From assembly GCA_913062955.1 (NCBI GenBank), contig CAJXZP010000009.1:1-64000 (forward strand): 64,000 nt of DNA, given 5' to 3'. The stretch is from an uncultured Flavobacteriales bacterium. GTDB lineage: Bacteria; Bacteroidota; Bacteroidia; Flavobacteriales_G; Salibacteraceae. Both the position numbers and the translations under genes were made by a program. The notes beneath the pieces were generated by a model, which saw only the letters and a list, made by a program, of their open reading frames with translations, did not search any database and was not told where the DNA came from. Below, piece after piece: positions 16,610 to 24,970 of this stretch. Numbering within the stretch: the stretch's first letter is position 1; each line of letters begins with the position of its first letter.

Positions 16610-17470
16610 CTATAGGTAATTTTTCAGCAAGTTTGAATTTGCTTTTTTACGTAGACTTCTTAATGCTTTCTCTCTAATTTGACGAATACGTTCTCGTGTA
16701 AGTCCTAATTGATTTGCAATTTCTTCTAATGTCATTGGTGCTTTTTCGTTCAATCCAAAAGATAGACGAACAACATCTGCTTCTCTCGCTTTTAAAGACA
16801 CTAATACCCTTTCAATATCTCTACATAATGATTCTCTCATTAAACCACTCATTGGGTTTTCTGATTGGCCATTACTTAAAACGTTTAGTAAACTGTTTTC
16901 TTCACCATCAATTAACGGTGCATCCACAGATACTTGCTTTTGAGAATAAGTGAAAAGATCAGCAACACTATCCGAAGACGTTTCCAGTAATTCAGAAATC
17001 TCTTGGTTAGATGGTGCTCTTTCGTGTTCCTGCTCAAGTTTAGAGAAGGCGTGTGCAATTTTTTGAATCGCACTTACTTTGTTCAATGGTAATCTTACAA
17101 CTCTTGAATTTTCTGCAATGGCTTGCATGATGCTTTGACGAATCCACCAAACGGCATACGAGATAAATTTGAAACCTTTTGTTTCATCAAATCTCTTTGC
17201 GGCTGTGATAAGTCCAATGTTTCCTTCTGCAATTAAATCTTCGAGTGTTAAACCATGACCTTGATACTGCTTAGCTACTGAAATTACAAATCGTAAGTTG
17301 GCATTTACTAACTTATTTAAAGCTACTTTATCGCCTTGTTTGATTCTTACCGCTAACGATACTTCTTCTTCAGGAGTTACCATTCCTTCTTTAGAAACAT
17401 CACTAAGATATTTATCAATCGATTTAGAATCCCTGTTTGTAAGTTGCTTGGTAATTTTTAATTGACGCAT
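16610..17470 (-). CDS. rpoD: Primary RNA polymerase sigma factor (RpoD/SigA, short Bacteroidetes form)
   Basis: The 286-residue group 1 sigma factor lacks the long region 1.1 of proteobacterial RpoD, as is normal in Bacteroidetes. It shows region 1.2 (DKYLSDVSKEGMVTPEEEVSLA), region 2 (NLRFVISVAKQYQGHGLTLEDLIAEGN; FKFISYAVWWIRQSIMQAI), region 3, and region 4 with the HTH LEEIANQLGLTRERIRQIREKALRSLR. It directs housekeeping transcription from the TTTG/TAnnTTTG promoters seen across this window. Its own promoter (TTTA-N19-TACCTTTG) lies about 100 nt upstream, and a strong terminator follows. Confidence 0.97.
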   Translation of the reverse strand: MRQLKITKQLTNRDSKSIDKYLSDVSKEGMVTPEEEVSLAVRIKQGDKVALNKLVNANLRFVISVAKQYQGHGLTLEDLIAEGNIGLITAAKRFDETKGFKFISYAVWWIRQSIMQAIAENSRVVRLPLNKVSAIQKIAHAFSKLEQEHERAPSNQEISELLETSSDSVADLFTYSQKQVSVDAPLIDGEENSLLNVLSNGQSENPMSGLMRESLCRDIERVLVSLKAREADVVRLSFGLNEKAPMTLEEIANQLGLTRERIRQIREKALRSLRKKANSNLLKNYL

Positions 17471-17769
17471 ATTTTTATCAGGTATGTTTTAGTACTAGTT
17501 TCATTCTGAAACAGAATGTGATAATACAACAAATTTTTTATTCAACAAAATCCATTTTCTTAAATGGGGCGCAAAGGTACTACGTTTTCTCATTTGTGTA
17601 AAGCCTTAATGCTAATTTCTTCTAATGTTTACGAGATTAAAACATTTAAGTTATGCACAAGTCATGTTAATTTAACATTCTTTAAAGTAATAATACGTGC
17701 AATCTGCTTCATGCTAGCTTGTTGTGTTGCGTAAATGCGAGAAGTGAAAACTCAGATATGGAAAATTTG
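17471..17769 (-). promoter_or_regulatory. rpoD upstream region with promoter
   Basis: On the minus strand, TTTA (17602-17599), 19 nt and TACCTTTG (17579-17572) form a good Bacteroidetes promoter, giving rpoD a 5' leader of roughly 95 nt. The rest of this 299-nt gap is AT-rich and holds no gene that I can support. Confidence 0.7.
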
Positions 17770-18786
17770 TTAGGCTAAAAGCAGGTTGCAACCTCGAATA
17801 TCCGAATTATCAAACCTTCCCAATATGGAAAATGTATCTTTCGAATGCATTTTCCCAAGGTCTTGGGTCGCAATAAATGCACAGGAATAGAAATTGGATA
17901 AATCGATCACGTTAATTCCTCCCGATTGATTATAGTCTAATAAGGTGAGCGGGTCTGTAGCATCACGGATGAGGATTTTCATCCAAGGGGGTGTTTGAAA
18001 TATTCCATTTCCTTTAGAGTATCCTTGCGACAAAAGTTCAGTCATTCCATATTCTGAATGGATTTGATGAACGCCAAACCCCGCCTTCAAAATGGTATGG
18101 AGTTCTTCTTTTACCATTTCCCTTCGCCTTCCTTTCATCCCACCTGTTTCCATCACAATGGTATGTTTTAATTGAAGATCAAATTGCTCCGTTAAATCTA
18201 GTAAAGCGTAACTAACACCCAGAAGGATGGTCTTTATCCCAGCTTGATCAAGTGTGGCCAATTTTTCAACTAACTCCGAATAGTTGTCCAAATAGAAGCC
18301 ACTATCTGGGTTGTTGGATCGCTGAATCAAATCATCCACCATGTAAACCAAAGACGATTCTCCTTGTTCCAAATAAGAAGGTAGAAGTGCCAAAATGGTA
18401 TATTCATCTATATCTCCATAAAAATATTGGAAGCCCTTTCGAAAGGATTCTTCATATATTTCCAAGTCAAATACAAGGTGTTTACTACGTTCCATTCCAG
18501 TGGTGCCACTACTCATAAAAGTGAGTGTGGGTTCGTGGTTTTCGGGGATTACCGAATGTGTTTTAAAAAAAGAAATAGGTAAGAAGGGAATGTCTTGGCT
18601 CGCTTTAATCTGTGTAGGGTTAATCCCCAATAAATCCACAAATTGTCTGTATACAGAAAGGTTTTGGTATTGAAAATGAAAAGTTTTCAAAGCTTGAAAT
18701 TCGAACTCTGCTGGAGTTTTAATTTTTAATGCCTCGTGTGTATACTTTTTCAAAATAATTACGTTTATGATTCCTATCAAAAACAT
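17770..18786 (-). CDS. LuxE/PaaK-like acyl-protein synthetase
   Basis: From ATG 18786 the product is 338 residues long. It resembles the LuxE acyl-protein synthetase branch of the adenylate-forming family: an N-terminal LPISFFKTHSV, a nucleotide-binding FMSSGTTGMERS (about 91-102) and later HSEYGMTELLSQGYSKGNG, which is the adenylation motif. Such enzymes activate a carboxylic acid as acyl-AMP and pass it to a thiol. No luciferase or fatty-acid reductase genes are nearby, so this is an orphan enzyme of unknown substrate; it may act in lipid or cell-surface acylation. The frame runs on to 18864, but that would overlap the divergent gene and its promoter. Confidence 0.75.
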   Translation of the reverse strand: MFLIGIINVIILKKYTHEALKIKTPAEFEFQALKTFHFQYQNLSVYRQFVDLLGINPTQIKASQDIPFLPISFFKTHSVIPENHEPTLTFMSSGTTGMERSKHLVFDLEIYEESFRKGFQYFYGDIDEYTILALLPSYLEQGESSLVYMVDDLIQRSNNPDSGFYLDNYSELVEKLATLDQAGIKTILLGVSYALLDLTEQFDLQLKHTIVMETGGMKGRRREMVKEELHTILKAGFGVHQIHSEYGMTELLSQGYSKGNGIFQTPPWMKILIRDATDPLTLLDYNQSGGINVIDLSNFYSCAFIATQDLGKMHSKDTFSILGRFDNSDIRGCNLLLA

Positions 18787-18788
18787 CC

Positions 18789-18796
18789 TACCTTTG
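18789..18796 (+). promoter_or_regulatory. Bacteroidetes -7 element before the small lipoprotein gene
   Basis: TACCTTTG matches TAnnTTTG and sits 7 nt before the ATG at 18804, so the mRNA is almost leaderless. Confidence 0.5.
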
Positions 18797-18803
18797 TAAC
18801 AGA

Positions 18804-19307
18804 ATGAAATTGGCTTCAAAAATAATACTATTCGTTTTCGGTATTGGACTATTTTTCTCCTCATGTGAGAAAAAAAAGTGTGAGGATACGGTACCTGAAA
18901 TAAGTTACATGGATTTCAAGCTTTCTGAAACGGATTCCAATGCGTATCTGCTGATTTTTGAATTTGCCGATTGTGACGGTGATATTGGAATGGAAACGAC
19001 TTCTTCTATCTTGGATGAAAATGGAGAAGTGCAGTTATTTAATTTCTTTATTGACTTGTATTTTTTGGACCAGGGAGTGTGGTATAAACATGAAATTAAT
19101 AAGGATGCGGGTTTACATTCAAAAATTCCAATCCTCGAAAACAGTAACCTAGATCCTTCACTAGAAGGGGAAATTGAGAAATCAATTCTAAGTGGGAATT
19201 TTGTTATTTGGGGATACGATACCATAAAATTTAAATCTAAAATACTGGATAATTCCGGTCATTATAGCAATGAAGTGGAAACTCCAGCTTTCGTTTCTGG
19301 TATTTGA
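18804..19307 (+). CDS. Small lipoprotein of unknown function
   Basis: The 167-residue product has a lipobox FFSSC (Cys21) after a short hydrophobic signal, then a beta-rich domain with FEFADCDGDIGME. This acidic DGDIG loop is common in unclassified Bacteroidetes lipoproteins and may bind a metal. The rest has strand-rich aromatic patches (LYFLDQGVWYKHEI) and no catalytic motif that I recognise. It is divergent from the LuxE-like gene and converges on queD with a 7-nt gap. Predicted location is the outer membrane or periplasmic face. Confidence 0.65.
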   Translation: MKLASKIILFVFGIGLFFSSCEKKKCEDTVPEISYMDFKLSETDSNAYLLIFEFADCDGDIGMETTSSILDENGEVQLFNFFIDLYFLDQGVWYKHEINKDAGLHSKIPILENSNLDPSLEGEIEKSILSGNFVIWGYDTIKFKSKILDNSGHYSNEVETPAFVSGI

Positions 19308-19314
19308 TTTTTTC

Positions 19315-19722
19315 TTATGCGGGATATTCTACCCAGTTTCTTTCCGTTTCGAAAAGTGTAATTTTCAGTTCTAAGTTCTCGGGTAAAACTTCTCTAATCC
19401 AATTGTAACAGACTATAGCAATATTCTCTGCCGTAGGTATTTGAGTAGCGAACTCTTTCACTTCCATATTTAAATTCTTGTGATCCAATTTTGAAGTTAC
19501 CTCGTTTTCTATAATATCCTTTAGTATTTTCATGTCTATCACATATCCAGTATCTGGATCTACCTCCCCAATAACGGAAACCACTAAATTGTAATTATGT
19601 CCATGGAAATACGGATTGTTACATAATCCAAAAATCTCTTGGTTTTTTGCGTCATCCCAGTTAGGATTGAAAAGTCTGTGCGCTGCATTAAAATGCGCTT
19701 TTCTGTTTACCTTAACTTTCAT
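19315..19722 (-). CDS. queD: 6-pyruvoyl-tetrahydropterin synthase / 6-carboxytetrahydropterin synthase family
   Basis: The 135-residue product is a QueD/PTPS family enzyme. Zinc-binding His residues are His15 in FNAAHRL and His40/His42 in YFHGHNY, with catalytic Cys34 in GLCNNP. In bacteria with the queuosine pathway the enzyme converts dihydroneopterin triphosphate to 6-carboxytetrahydropterin. queA lies 42 kb away in the same window, which supports a queuosine role, but a biopterin-type role cannot be ruled out from motifs alone. The gene overlaps idi by 11 nt, so the two are cotranscribed. Confidence 0.85.
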   Translation of the reverse strand: MKVKVNRKAHFNAAHRLFNPNWDDAKNQEIFGLCNNPYFHGHNYNLVVSVIGEVDPDTGYVIDMKILKDIIENEVTSKLDHKNLNMEVKEFATQIPTAENIAIVCYNWIREVLPENLELKITLFETERNWVEYPA

Positions 19723-20245
19723 TTTTTGTACCTAAATGTAATTCAACTTCAACTAATGCTATTTGTAACCAAATAGTGTATTGCTCCGGATTTGCTTTTA
19801 TCTGAGTATTAAGATCTGCTAATGAAATGTATTTCCAATCCGCTACTTCTTCCGGATTCATAACGGGCTTACCCTCAAATTCACCAAAAAGAACGTGGTC
19901 AAATTCGTGTTCCGTTAACCCATTACCAAATGCTTTTTTATAGGTAAATGAAAATACTTCTTTTAAGGGGACAACAAAACCCATTTCTTCTTCTAACCTT
20001 CGTTGTCCTGCCTCTAATGTAGTTTCGCCATCCCGTTGATGACTACAGCAGGTATTCGCCCATTCGCCTCCAGAATGGTATTTGGAATGTGCGCGTTGTT
20101 GAATAAGTAGGTCCCCATTTGCATTAAAAACAAAAATGGAGAATGCACGATGTAAAAGGGCCTTTTCATGCGCTTCTTGTTTGTTCATTAAACCTATTTT
20201 CTGATCCTTTTCATCAACGAGTATTACTTGTTCTTCTACTGGCAT
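19712..20245 (-). CDS. idi: Type 1 isopentenyl-diphosphate isomerase
   Basis: This 177-residue Nudix-fold enzyme interconverts IPP and DMAPP in isoprenoid synthesis. The metal-binding and catalytic motifs are visible: catalytic Cys in NTCCSHQR (Cys66/67), the Nudix-like EAGQRRLEEEMGF (78-90), and EHEFDHV with the catalytic Glu near 115. The HRAFSIFVF segment is typical of type 1 Idi. The gene overlaps queD downstream and probably shares its transcript. Confidence 0.93.
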   Translation of the reverse strand: MPVEEQVILVDEKDQKIGLMNKQEAHEKALLHRAFSIFVFNANGDLLIQQRAHSKYHSGGEWANTCCSHQRDGETTLEAGQRRLEEEMGFVVPLKEVFSFTYKKAFGNGLTEHEFDHVLFGEFEGKPVMNPEEVADWKYISLADLNTQIKANPEQYTIWLQIALVEVELHLGTKNES

Positions 20246-20310
20246 GGAATTTTTTATTTGGACAAAAATGTGTTTTTTTTAGGTAGGACTATTCAAAAAA
20301 GTGTCACGAA

Positions 20311-21285
20311 TTAAATAGGGAGGTAATTCATAACGATACAAGTTAACAGTCCTAGAAATGCGAGATCTCCTAACCACCATTTTTTTACCTCCATATGGAA
20401 TAGAGAAAATACAATGGAAATAGGAAGGAAAATAATATTTACCCATTGCCCCGAGCTAGATTGAATAAATAAAGCGAATACTAAGCCTAAAATAAAAGTA
20501 AACAAAATCAGGAATAGAGATTTCCTAATTTTGATTATTGATTTTGCTGAGGTTGAATAAAAAAGGGGGAGCTGAATAAATGATAAGGTAATAAAAGCCA
20601 CCGAACTAATAAGAGGGGTAAAGTACTCCGTAGTGAATGGCGTGAGATACAAATGGATAGATTGGCTCAGGTAATAGGAGGGGTGATGAAAGGAGAAAGC
20701 GAGTGCATCATGAAATAGGAAGGATGTGAAAAGTCCAATAAAAACCACGAAGAAAGATCGCCAGGTAATTTTACTGAGGTAAAATAGACTGATTAATAAC
20801 ATTCCGAACAGGATGATATTGGGGAAATATAGTAATGTTCCTATTCCAATTAGGAACGAGGCGTTAAATATAGTGGCCAGTGAAATTTTTCCCTTGGACT
20901 GAGATAATGTCATGGCTAATGCGAGTAGGAGTATAGGGATAGATAATAGGAAAGGTGTTAAGACCAAATTTGCGGGACTATAAACGGAGAATAAGGCAAA
21001 AAAGAAGAATAATAAATAGTGAATTCCTTTAAAAAATGGGATGTCTTGGGCTATTTTATTAAAAATAAACCCAGAAGGAATCAAAATTAGGGTGCCTAGA
21101 ATATGTGAAATCCATGGTTGGTTCAATGCCAAATAATGAGTGATATCCCCACTAATAGAAACGTTTTCAGGTAGATAAGATAAGTCAAAAAATAGGGAGA
21201 AGAGTACCGCTCTTCCGATGATCAATAGGGAAAGAATCAAAATCCAAGATAATGGTTGACTTGTTTTGAAAATTCGTAGTAACAT
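20311..21285 (-). CDS. DUF6427-like polytopic membrane protein
   Basis: The 324-residue protein is almost entirely hydrophobic, with about nine or ten membrane segments and an N-terminal MLLRIFKTSQPLSWILI. The length, composition and position next to a divergent 62-residue DUF6341-like membrane gene and purD match a recurring Flavobacteriia gene neighbourhood in which this protein is annotated DUF6427. Function is unknown; the conserved linkage hints at a shared role, perhaps in envelope polysaccharide or lipid metabolism. That is inference only. Confidence 0.65.
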   Translation of the reverse strand: MLLRIFKTSQPLSWILILSLLIIGRAVLFSLFFDLSYLPENVSISGDITHYLALNQPWISHILGTLILIPSGFIFNKIAQDIPFFKGIHYLLFFFFALFSVYSPANLVLTPFLLSIPILLLALAMTLSQSKGKISLATIFNASFLIGIGTLLYFPNIILFGMLLISLFYLSKITWRSFFVVFIGLFTSFLFHDALAFSFHHPSYYLSQSIHLYLTPFTTEYFTPLISSVAFITLSFIQLPLFYSTSAKSIIKIRKSLFLILFTFILGLVFALFIQSSSGQWVNIIFLPISIVFSLFHMEVKKWWLGDLAFLGLLTCIVMNYLPI

Positions 21286-21298
21286 ACTGAATTAATTA

Positions 21299-21306
21299 TA
21301 AATTTG
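21299..21306 (+). promoter_or_regulatory. Bacteroidetes -7 element before the DUF6341-like gene
   Basis: TAAATTTG fits TAnnTTTG and lies 19 nt before the ATG at 21326. Confidence 0.45.
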
Positions 21307-21325
21307 CGGTATTAAAATTTGACAC

Positions 21326-21514
21326 ATGAACTCAAGCGATTTTTGGTACTCCATAGGTGATTTATTTACAGAAGCCTTTAAAATCCTTCCTGTTATAGGA
21401 GATGCAGTAAATTGGACGATTATCACCATTATTGCATCCGGATTATTAATTTGGATGTTTATGCAAGCGAAATATAATGCTGTAGAAATGAAAGAAAGTG
21501 GAGAATTAAAATAA
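21326..21514 (+). CDS. DUF6341-like small membrane protein
   Basis: A 62-residue protein with an N-terminal amphipathic stretch (SDFWYSIGDLFTEAFKILP), one membrane helix (about 29-47) and a short charged tail. It resembles the DUF6341 microprotein family of Flavobacteriia, which co-occurs with DUF6427. It is divergent from the DUF6427-like gene and converges on purD with a 23-nt gap. The Bacteroidetes promoter element, clean frame and conserved position support it as a real gene. Function unknown. Confidence 0.7.
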   Translation: MNSSDFWYSIGDLFTEAFKILPVIGDAVNWTIITIIASGLLIWMFMQAKYNAVEMKESGELK

Positions 21515-21537
21515 TTTCCACCTTCCGTTAATTTCTT

Positions 21538-22812
21538 TTACTTCAAATCAAATCCTATATCCGTTCGGTAATTGACTTTATCGAACTTAATCTTTTGTAC
21601 GTCATTATACGCTAACTTCAATGCTTCTTTTTGCGTGTTAGCCATGCCAGTAACTGCAAATACCCGTCCTCCGTTGGTCCATACTTTTGAATCTTCCAAT
21701 TTGGTTCCTGAATGGAAAATTAATGATTCCGTATTTTCTAATAATCCGGTCACTTCTTTGTTTTTTTCATATTCTTCTGGATACCCGCCAGAAACCATAA
21801 CTACCGTAGTGGCTGTACGTGGATCAATTTCAAATTCTTTTTCCGATAAGTTTCCTTCCGCTACCCCTTCAAATAAATCCATCAAATCAGATTTAATTCT
21901 AGGTATTACAGCTTCTGTTTCAGGATCCCCCATCCGTACATTGTATTCTACTACTTGAGGTTCACCATCTTGGTTCATTATCCCAATGAAAATGAATCCT
22001 TTGTAATTAAATCCTTCTTTATTCAAACCTTCTACAGTGGGTTTAACCACTTGTTCTTCTACTTTTTTTAGGAAGCCATCCTGTGCAAAAGGGACGGGAG
22101 AAATAGCTCCCATTCCACCGGTGTTTAATCCAATGTCACCCTCACCAATACGTTTGTAATCTTTGGCTTCCGGTAAGATTTTGTAGGAAGTACCATCGGT
22201 TAATACAAATACGGATAATTCAATTCCAGTAAGGAATTCTTCAATCACTACCTTTTTGCTTGCTGCACCAAATTTAGCATGTGAAAGCATGGCTTCTAGT
22301 TCCAATTTCGCAATACTTAGGTTTTCCAAAATAAGGACGCCCTTCCCAGCAGCTAATCCATCCGCTTTTAATACGTAAGGAGGCGATAAGCTTTCTAGAA
22401 ATTTATAGCCATCGCTAATATTTGCGATAGTAAATGAAGCGTATTTGGCGGTAGGGATGTTATGACGCATCATGAATTGTTTCGAATACTCTTTACTTCC
22501 CTCCAGTTGAGCTCCCTTTGCATTGGGTCCAATAACAGATACGTGTGAAATGGTATCGTCTGCTTCAAAGAAATCACGAATTCCATTCACCAAAGGATCT
22601 TCCGGTCCAACCACTATCATTTTTATGTCATGTAATAAAACCGCTTGTTTGATGGCTTCAAAATCATTCACTTGAATGCTAAGATTTGTTCCTACACTAA
22701 CGGTTCCCGCATTACCAGGAGCAATGTAAAGCTCATTTACTTTTTCACTTTGTGCTAACTTCCAAGATAAAGCATGTTCTCTCCCACCTGATCCTATGAC
22801 TAATACATTCAT
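21538..22812 (-). CDS. purD: Phosphoribosylamine-glycine ligase
   Basis: The 424-residue ATP-grasp enzyme makes glycinamide ribonucleotide from phosphoribosylamine, glycine and ATP, the second step of de novo purine synthesis. It opens with VLVIGSGGREHALSWKL (PurD N domain). It then shows the ATP-grasp elements VLKADGLAAGKGVLI, VVIEEFLTGIELSV and VVEYNVRMGDPETEAV, and a complete C-terminal domain. Length is typical. PurN, which acts on its product, lies separately at 60.2 kb; the upstream regions of the two share a 10-nt word (AATAGAAATA) at a similar distance from the start. Confidence 0.97.
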   Translation of the reverse strand: MNVLVIGSGGREHALSWKLAQSEKVNELYIAPGNAGTVSVGTNLSIQVNDFEAIKQAVLLHDIKMIVVGPEDPLVNGIRDFFEADDTISHVSVIGPNAKGAQLEGSKEYSKQFMMRHNIPTAKYASFTIANISDGYKFLESLSPPYVLKADGLAAGKGVLILENLSIAKLELEAMLSHAKFGAASKKVVIEEFLTGIELSVFVLTDGTSYKILPEAKDYKRIGEGDIGLNTGGMGAISPVPFAQDGFLKKVEEQVVKPTVEGLNKEGFNYKGFIFIGIMNQDGEPQVVEYNVRMGDPETEAVIPRIKSDLMDLFEGVAEGNLSEKEFEIDPRTATTVVMVSGGYPEEYEKNKEVTGLLENTESLIFHSGTKLEDSKVWTNGGRVFAVTGMANTQKEALKLAYNDVQKIKFDKVNYRTDIGFDLK

Positions 22813-22904
22813 AATCCCTTTTTTTTTGTATACCTACAAATTAAGATAATCTACAATAGAAATAGGTTAGCTATAGGGTGTTTTGTTCGGGTTTTTTCCC
22901 ACAA

Positions 22905-22936
22905 AAAAAAGGCCTCGTTTGAACGAAGCCTTTTTT
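22905..22936 (-). terminator. Terminator of the acc operon
   Basis: A long stem with one internal mismatch (AAAAAAGGC-C-TCGTT 22905-22919 with AACGA-A-GCCTTTTTT 22922-22936) is followed by T on the minus strand. It lies 23 nt past accC and upstream of purD. Confidence 0.88.
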
Positions 22937-22958
22937 GAAAATTAGGTGATAGGAGATC

Positions 22959-24302
22959 CTAGTCTTTCGTAAAATCCCATTTATCTAGAAAAGCGGTGGT
23001 GAAATTACCCGCCCTAAATTCTTTGTTTTGCATGAGCTTTTGATGGAAAGGAATAGTCGTCTTAATTCCTTCAATAATATACTCATCAAGCGCACGTTGC
23101 ATTTTGTCAATGGCTTCTTCACGCGTTTGGGCTACGGAAATTAATTTAGATACCATTGAATCGTAATATGGCGGAATAGTATATCCAGCATAAACATGGG
23201 TATCTAAACGGATTCCATGGCCACCTGGAGCATGGTAGCTTGTCACCTTACCTGGACTTGGTCTGAAGTTAGCGTAGGGATCCTCGGCATTAATTCTACA
23301 CTCAATGGCATGCATTTGAGGGTAATAATTTTTACCGGAAATAGGTTCTCCAGCCGCTAATTTAATTTGCTCCTTGACTAAATCATGGTGTACTACTTCT
23401 TCGGTAATGGTATGCTCTACTTGAATTCGAGTATTCATTTCCATAAAATAGAAATCATGGTTTTTATCCACTAAAAATTCCACTGTTCCTACTCCTTCGT
23501 ATCCAATAGACTCAGCCGCTTTAATCGCTGATTTACCCATTTTTTCACGAAGTTTGGCATCAATAAAAGGAGAAGGTGTTTCTTCTACTAGTTTTTGATG
23601 ACGTCTTTGAATAGAACAATCTCTTTCGGATAAGTGACATGCTTTTCCAAAACGGTCACCCGCAATTTGAATTTCTATATGGTGAGGTTCTTCGATAAAT
23701 TTCTCCAAATACATCCCATCGTTCCCAAAATTGATCATTGCTTCCGCTTGAGCCGCATCATATGCCTCTTCAATTTTGTCTTCCGACCAAACTAAACGCA
23801 TTCCTTTACCTCCACCCCCAGCAGTTGCTTTTAACATAACTGGGTATTTTGCTTTTAGGGCTTCTTTCTTGGCTTCAGCTACATCTTTCAAAATGCCTTT
23901 CGACCCCGGAATACAGGGTACTCCCGCTTTAATCATGGTGGCTTTGGCATTGGCTTTGTCGCCCATGCCTTCAATCATTTCCGCGGAAGCTCCTATGAAT
24001 TTAATATCGTGCTCTTCACAAATTTTTGAGAATTTAGCATTTTCAGATAAAAACCCATATCCAGGATGAATAGCATCGGCATTTGTGATTTCACAAGCTG
24101 CAATGATATTTGGTATTTTTAAATACGATTCGGCACTACTAGCAGGGCCAATACATACCGCCTCATCTGCAAATCGCACATGTAAACTTTCTGCATCAGC
24201 GGTAGAGTATACCGCTACCGTTTTTATTCCCATCTCTTTACAAGTACGGATAATACGAAGCGCAATTTCGCCTCTATTGGCAATCAGGATTTTTTTAAAC
24301 AT
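22959..24302 (-). CDS. accC: Acetyl-CoA carboxylase biotin carboxylase subunit
   Basis: The ATP-grasp enzyme carboxylates biotin on AccB, feeding malonyl-CoA to fatty-acid synthesis. From ATG 24302 it is 447 residues, the normal AccC length, starting [20 protein letters not shown]. Motifs include the glycine-rich [12 protein letters not shown], the biotin carboxylase signature [14 protein letters not shown] and the C-terminal lid. The frame continues upstream to an ATG at 24341 that would add 13 Lys-rich residues; the internal ATG matches the family start and has AAAGAAAAAAAA just before it. It is the last gene of yceD-rpmF-fabH-accB-accC. Confidence 0.96.
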   Translation of the reverse strand: MFKKILIANRGEIALRIIRTCKEMGIKTVAVYSTADAESLHVRFADEAVCIGPASSAESYLKIPNIIAACEITNADAIHPGYGFLSENAKFSKICEEHDIKFIGASAEMIEGMGDKANAKATMIKAGVPCIPGSKGILKDVAEAKKEALKAKYPVMLKATAGGGGKGMRLVWSEDKIEEAYDAAQAEAMINFGNDGMYLEKFIEEPHHIEIQIAGDRFGKACHLSERDCSIQRRHQKLVEETPSPFIDAKLREKMGKSAIKAAESIGYEGVGTVEFLVDKNHDFYFMEMNTRIQVEHTITEEVVHHDLVKEQIKLAAGEPISGKNYYPQMHAIECRINAEDPYANFRPSPGKVTSYHAPGGHGIRLDTHVYAGYTIPPYYDSMVSKLISVAQTREEAIDKMQRALDEYIIEGIKTTIPFHQKLMQNKEFRAGNFTTAFLDKWDFTKD

Positions 24303-24365
24303 CTGATTTTTTTTCTTTTCCGATTTCCCTAATCCAAACATAGATTTAGAACTAAAGATGAATAA

Positions 24366-24875
24366 TTATGATGGGTCTACTAAGAATAATGGCTGATCGT
24401 ACTCCACGGGAGTGGCATCATCGATTAAGATTTTTACAATCTTACCCGAAACTTCTGATTCAATCTCGTTGAATAATTTCATAGCTTCGATGATACACGT
24501 TACCGATCCTTCTTTGATCGTGTCACCTACCTCCGCAAAGGTGGGCTTTCCAGGACCTGCTGAACGATAAAAAGTCCCAATCATAGGGGATTTTACAGTA
24601 ATATAGTTGCCATTCTCTTCTTTTGCAGCAGCGGGTACTGGAGCGGCAACTGGAGCAACAACTGGAGCAGGTGCAGCAGGAACAGGTACTGCAACCGGAG
24701 CCGCCATTTGAGCCATTTGCGGCATCATTGGCATTTGAGCCTGAATAATCTTAGGCTCTGCTACGTTTTTATCCGATTTTATGGTGATTTTAAACTCTTC
24801 TGTTTCAAGCTCAACTTCAGAAACTCCTTGTTTTGATACAAACTTGATTAACGCTTGGATTTTATCTATATCCAT
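24366..24875 (-). CDS. accB: Biotin carboxyl carrier protein of acetyl-CoA carboxylase
   Basis: The 169-residue AccB has an N-terminal dimerisation region (1-40), a long Ala/Pro/Val/Met-rich mobile linker (about 41-85) and a C-terminal biotinyl domain with the biotin-accepting Lys133 in EAMKLFNEIES. The carboxyl group carried by this biotin is transferred to acetyl-CoA by AccAD, encoded elsewhere. The gene lies 63 nt upstream of accC in the same direction, and a promoter-like TATCTTTC is visible 33 nt upstream. Confidence 0.96.
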   Translation of the reverse strand: MDIDKIQALIKFVSKQGVSEVELETEEFKITIKSDKNVAEPKIIQAQMPMMPQMAQMAAPVAVPVPAAPAPVVAPVAAPVPAAAKEENGNYITVKSPMIGTFYRSAGPGKPTFAEVGDTIKEGSVTCIIEAMKLFNEIESEVSGKIVKILIDDATPVEYDQPLFLVDPS

Positions 24876-24907
24876 AATCTAAAGATTTAATTTTCAATTT
24901 ATAAAAC

Positions 24908-24915
24908 GAAAGATA
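24908..24915 (-). promoter_or_regulatory. Possible -7 element upstream of accB
   Basis: TATCTTTC on the minus strand approximates TAnnTTTG and could give accB-accC its own transcript in addition to read-through from fabH. Confidence 0.35.
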
Positions 24916-24970
24916 AAAGTAGGGAAAATGATATTCCTATTTTTATCTATCCACTTATTTAGTTGTTTTT

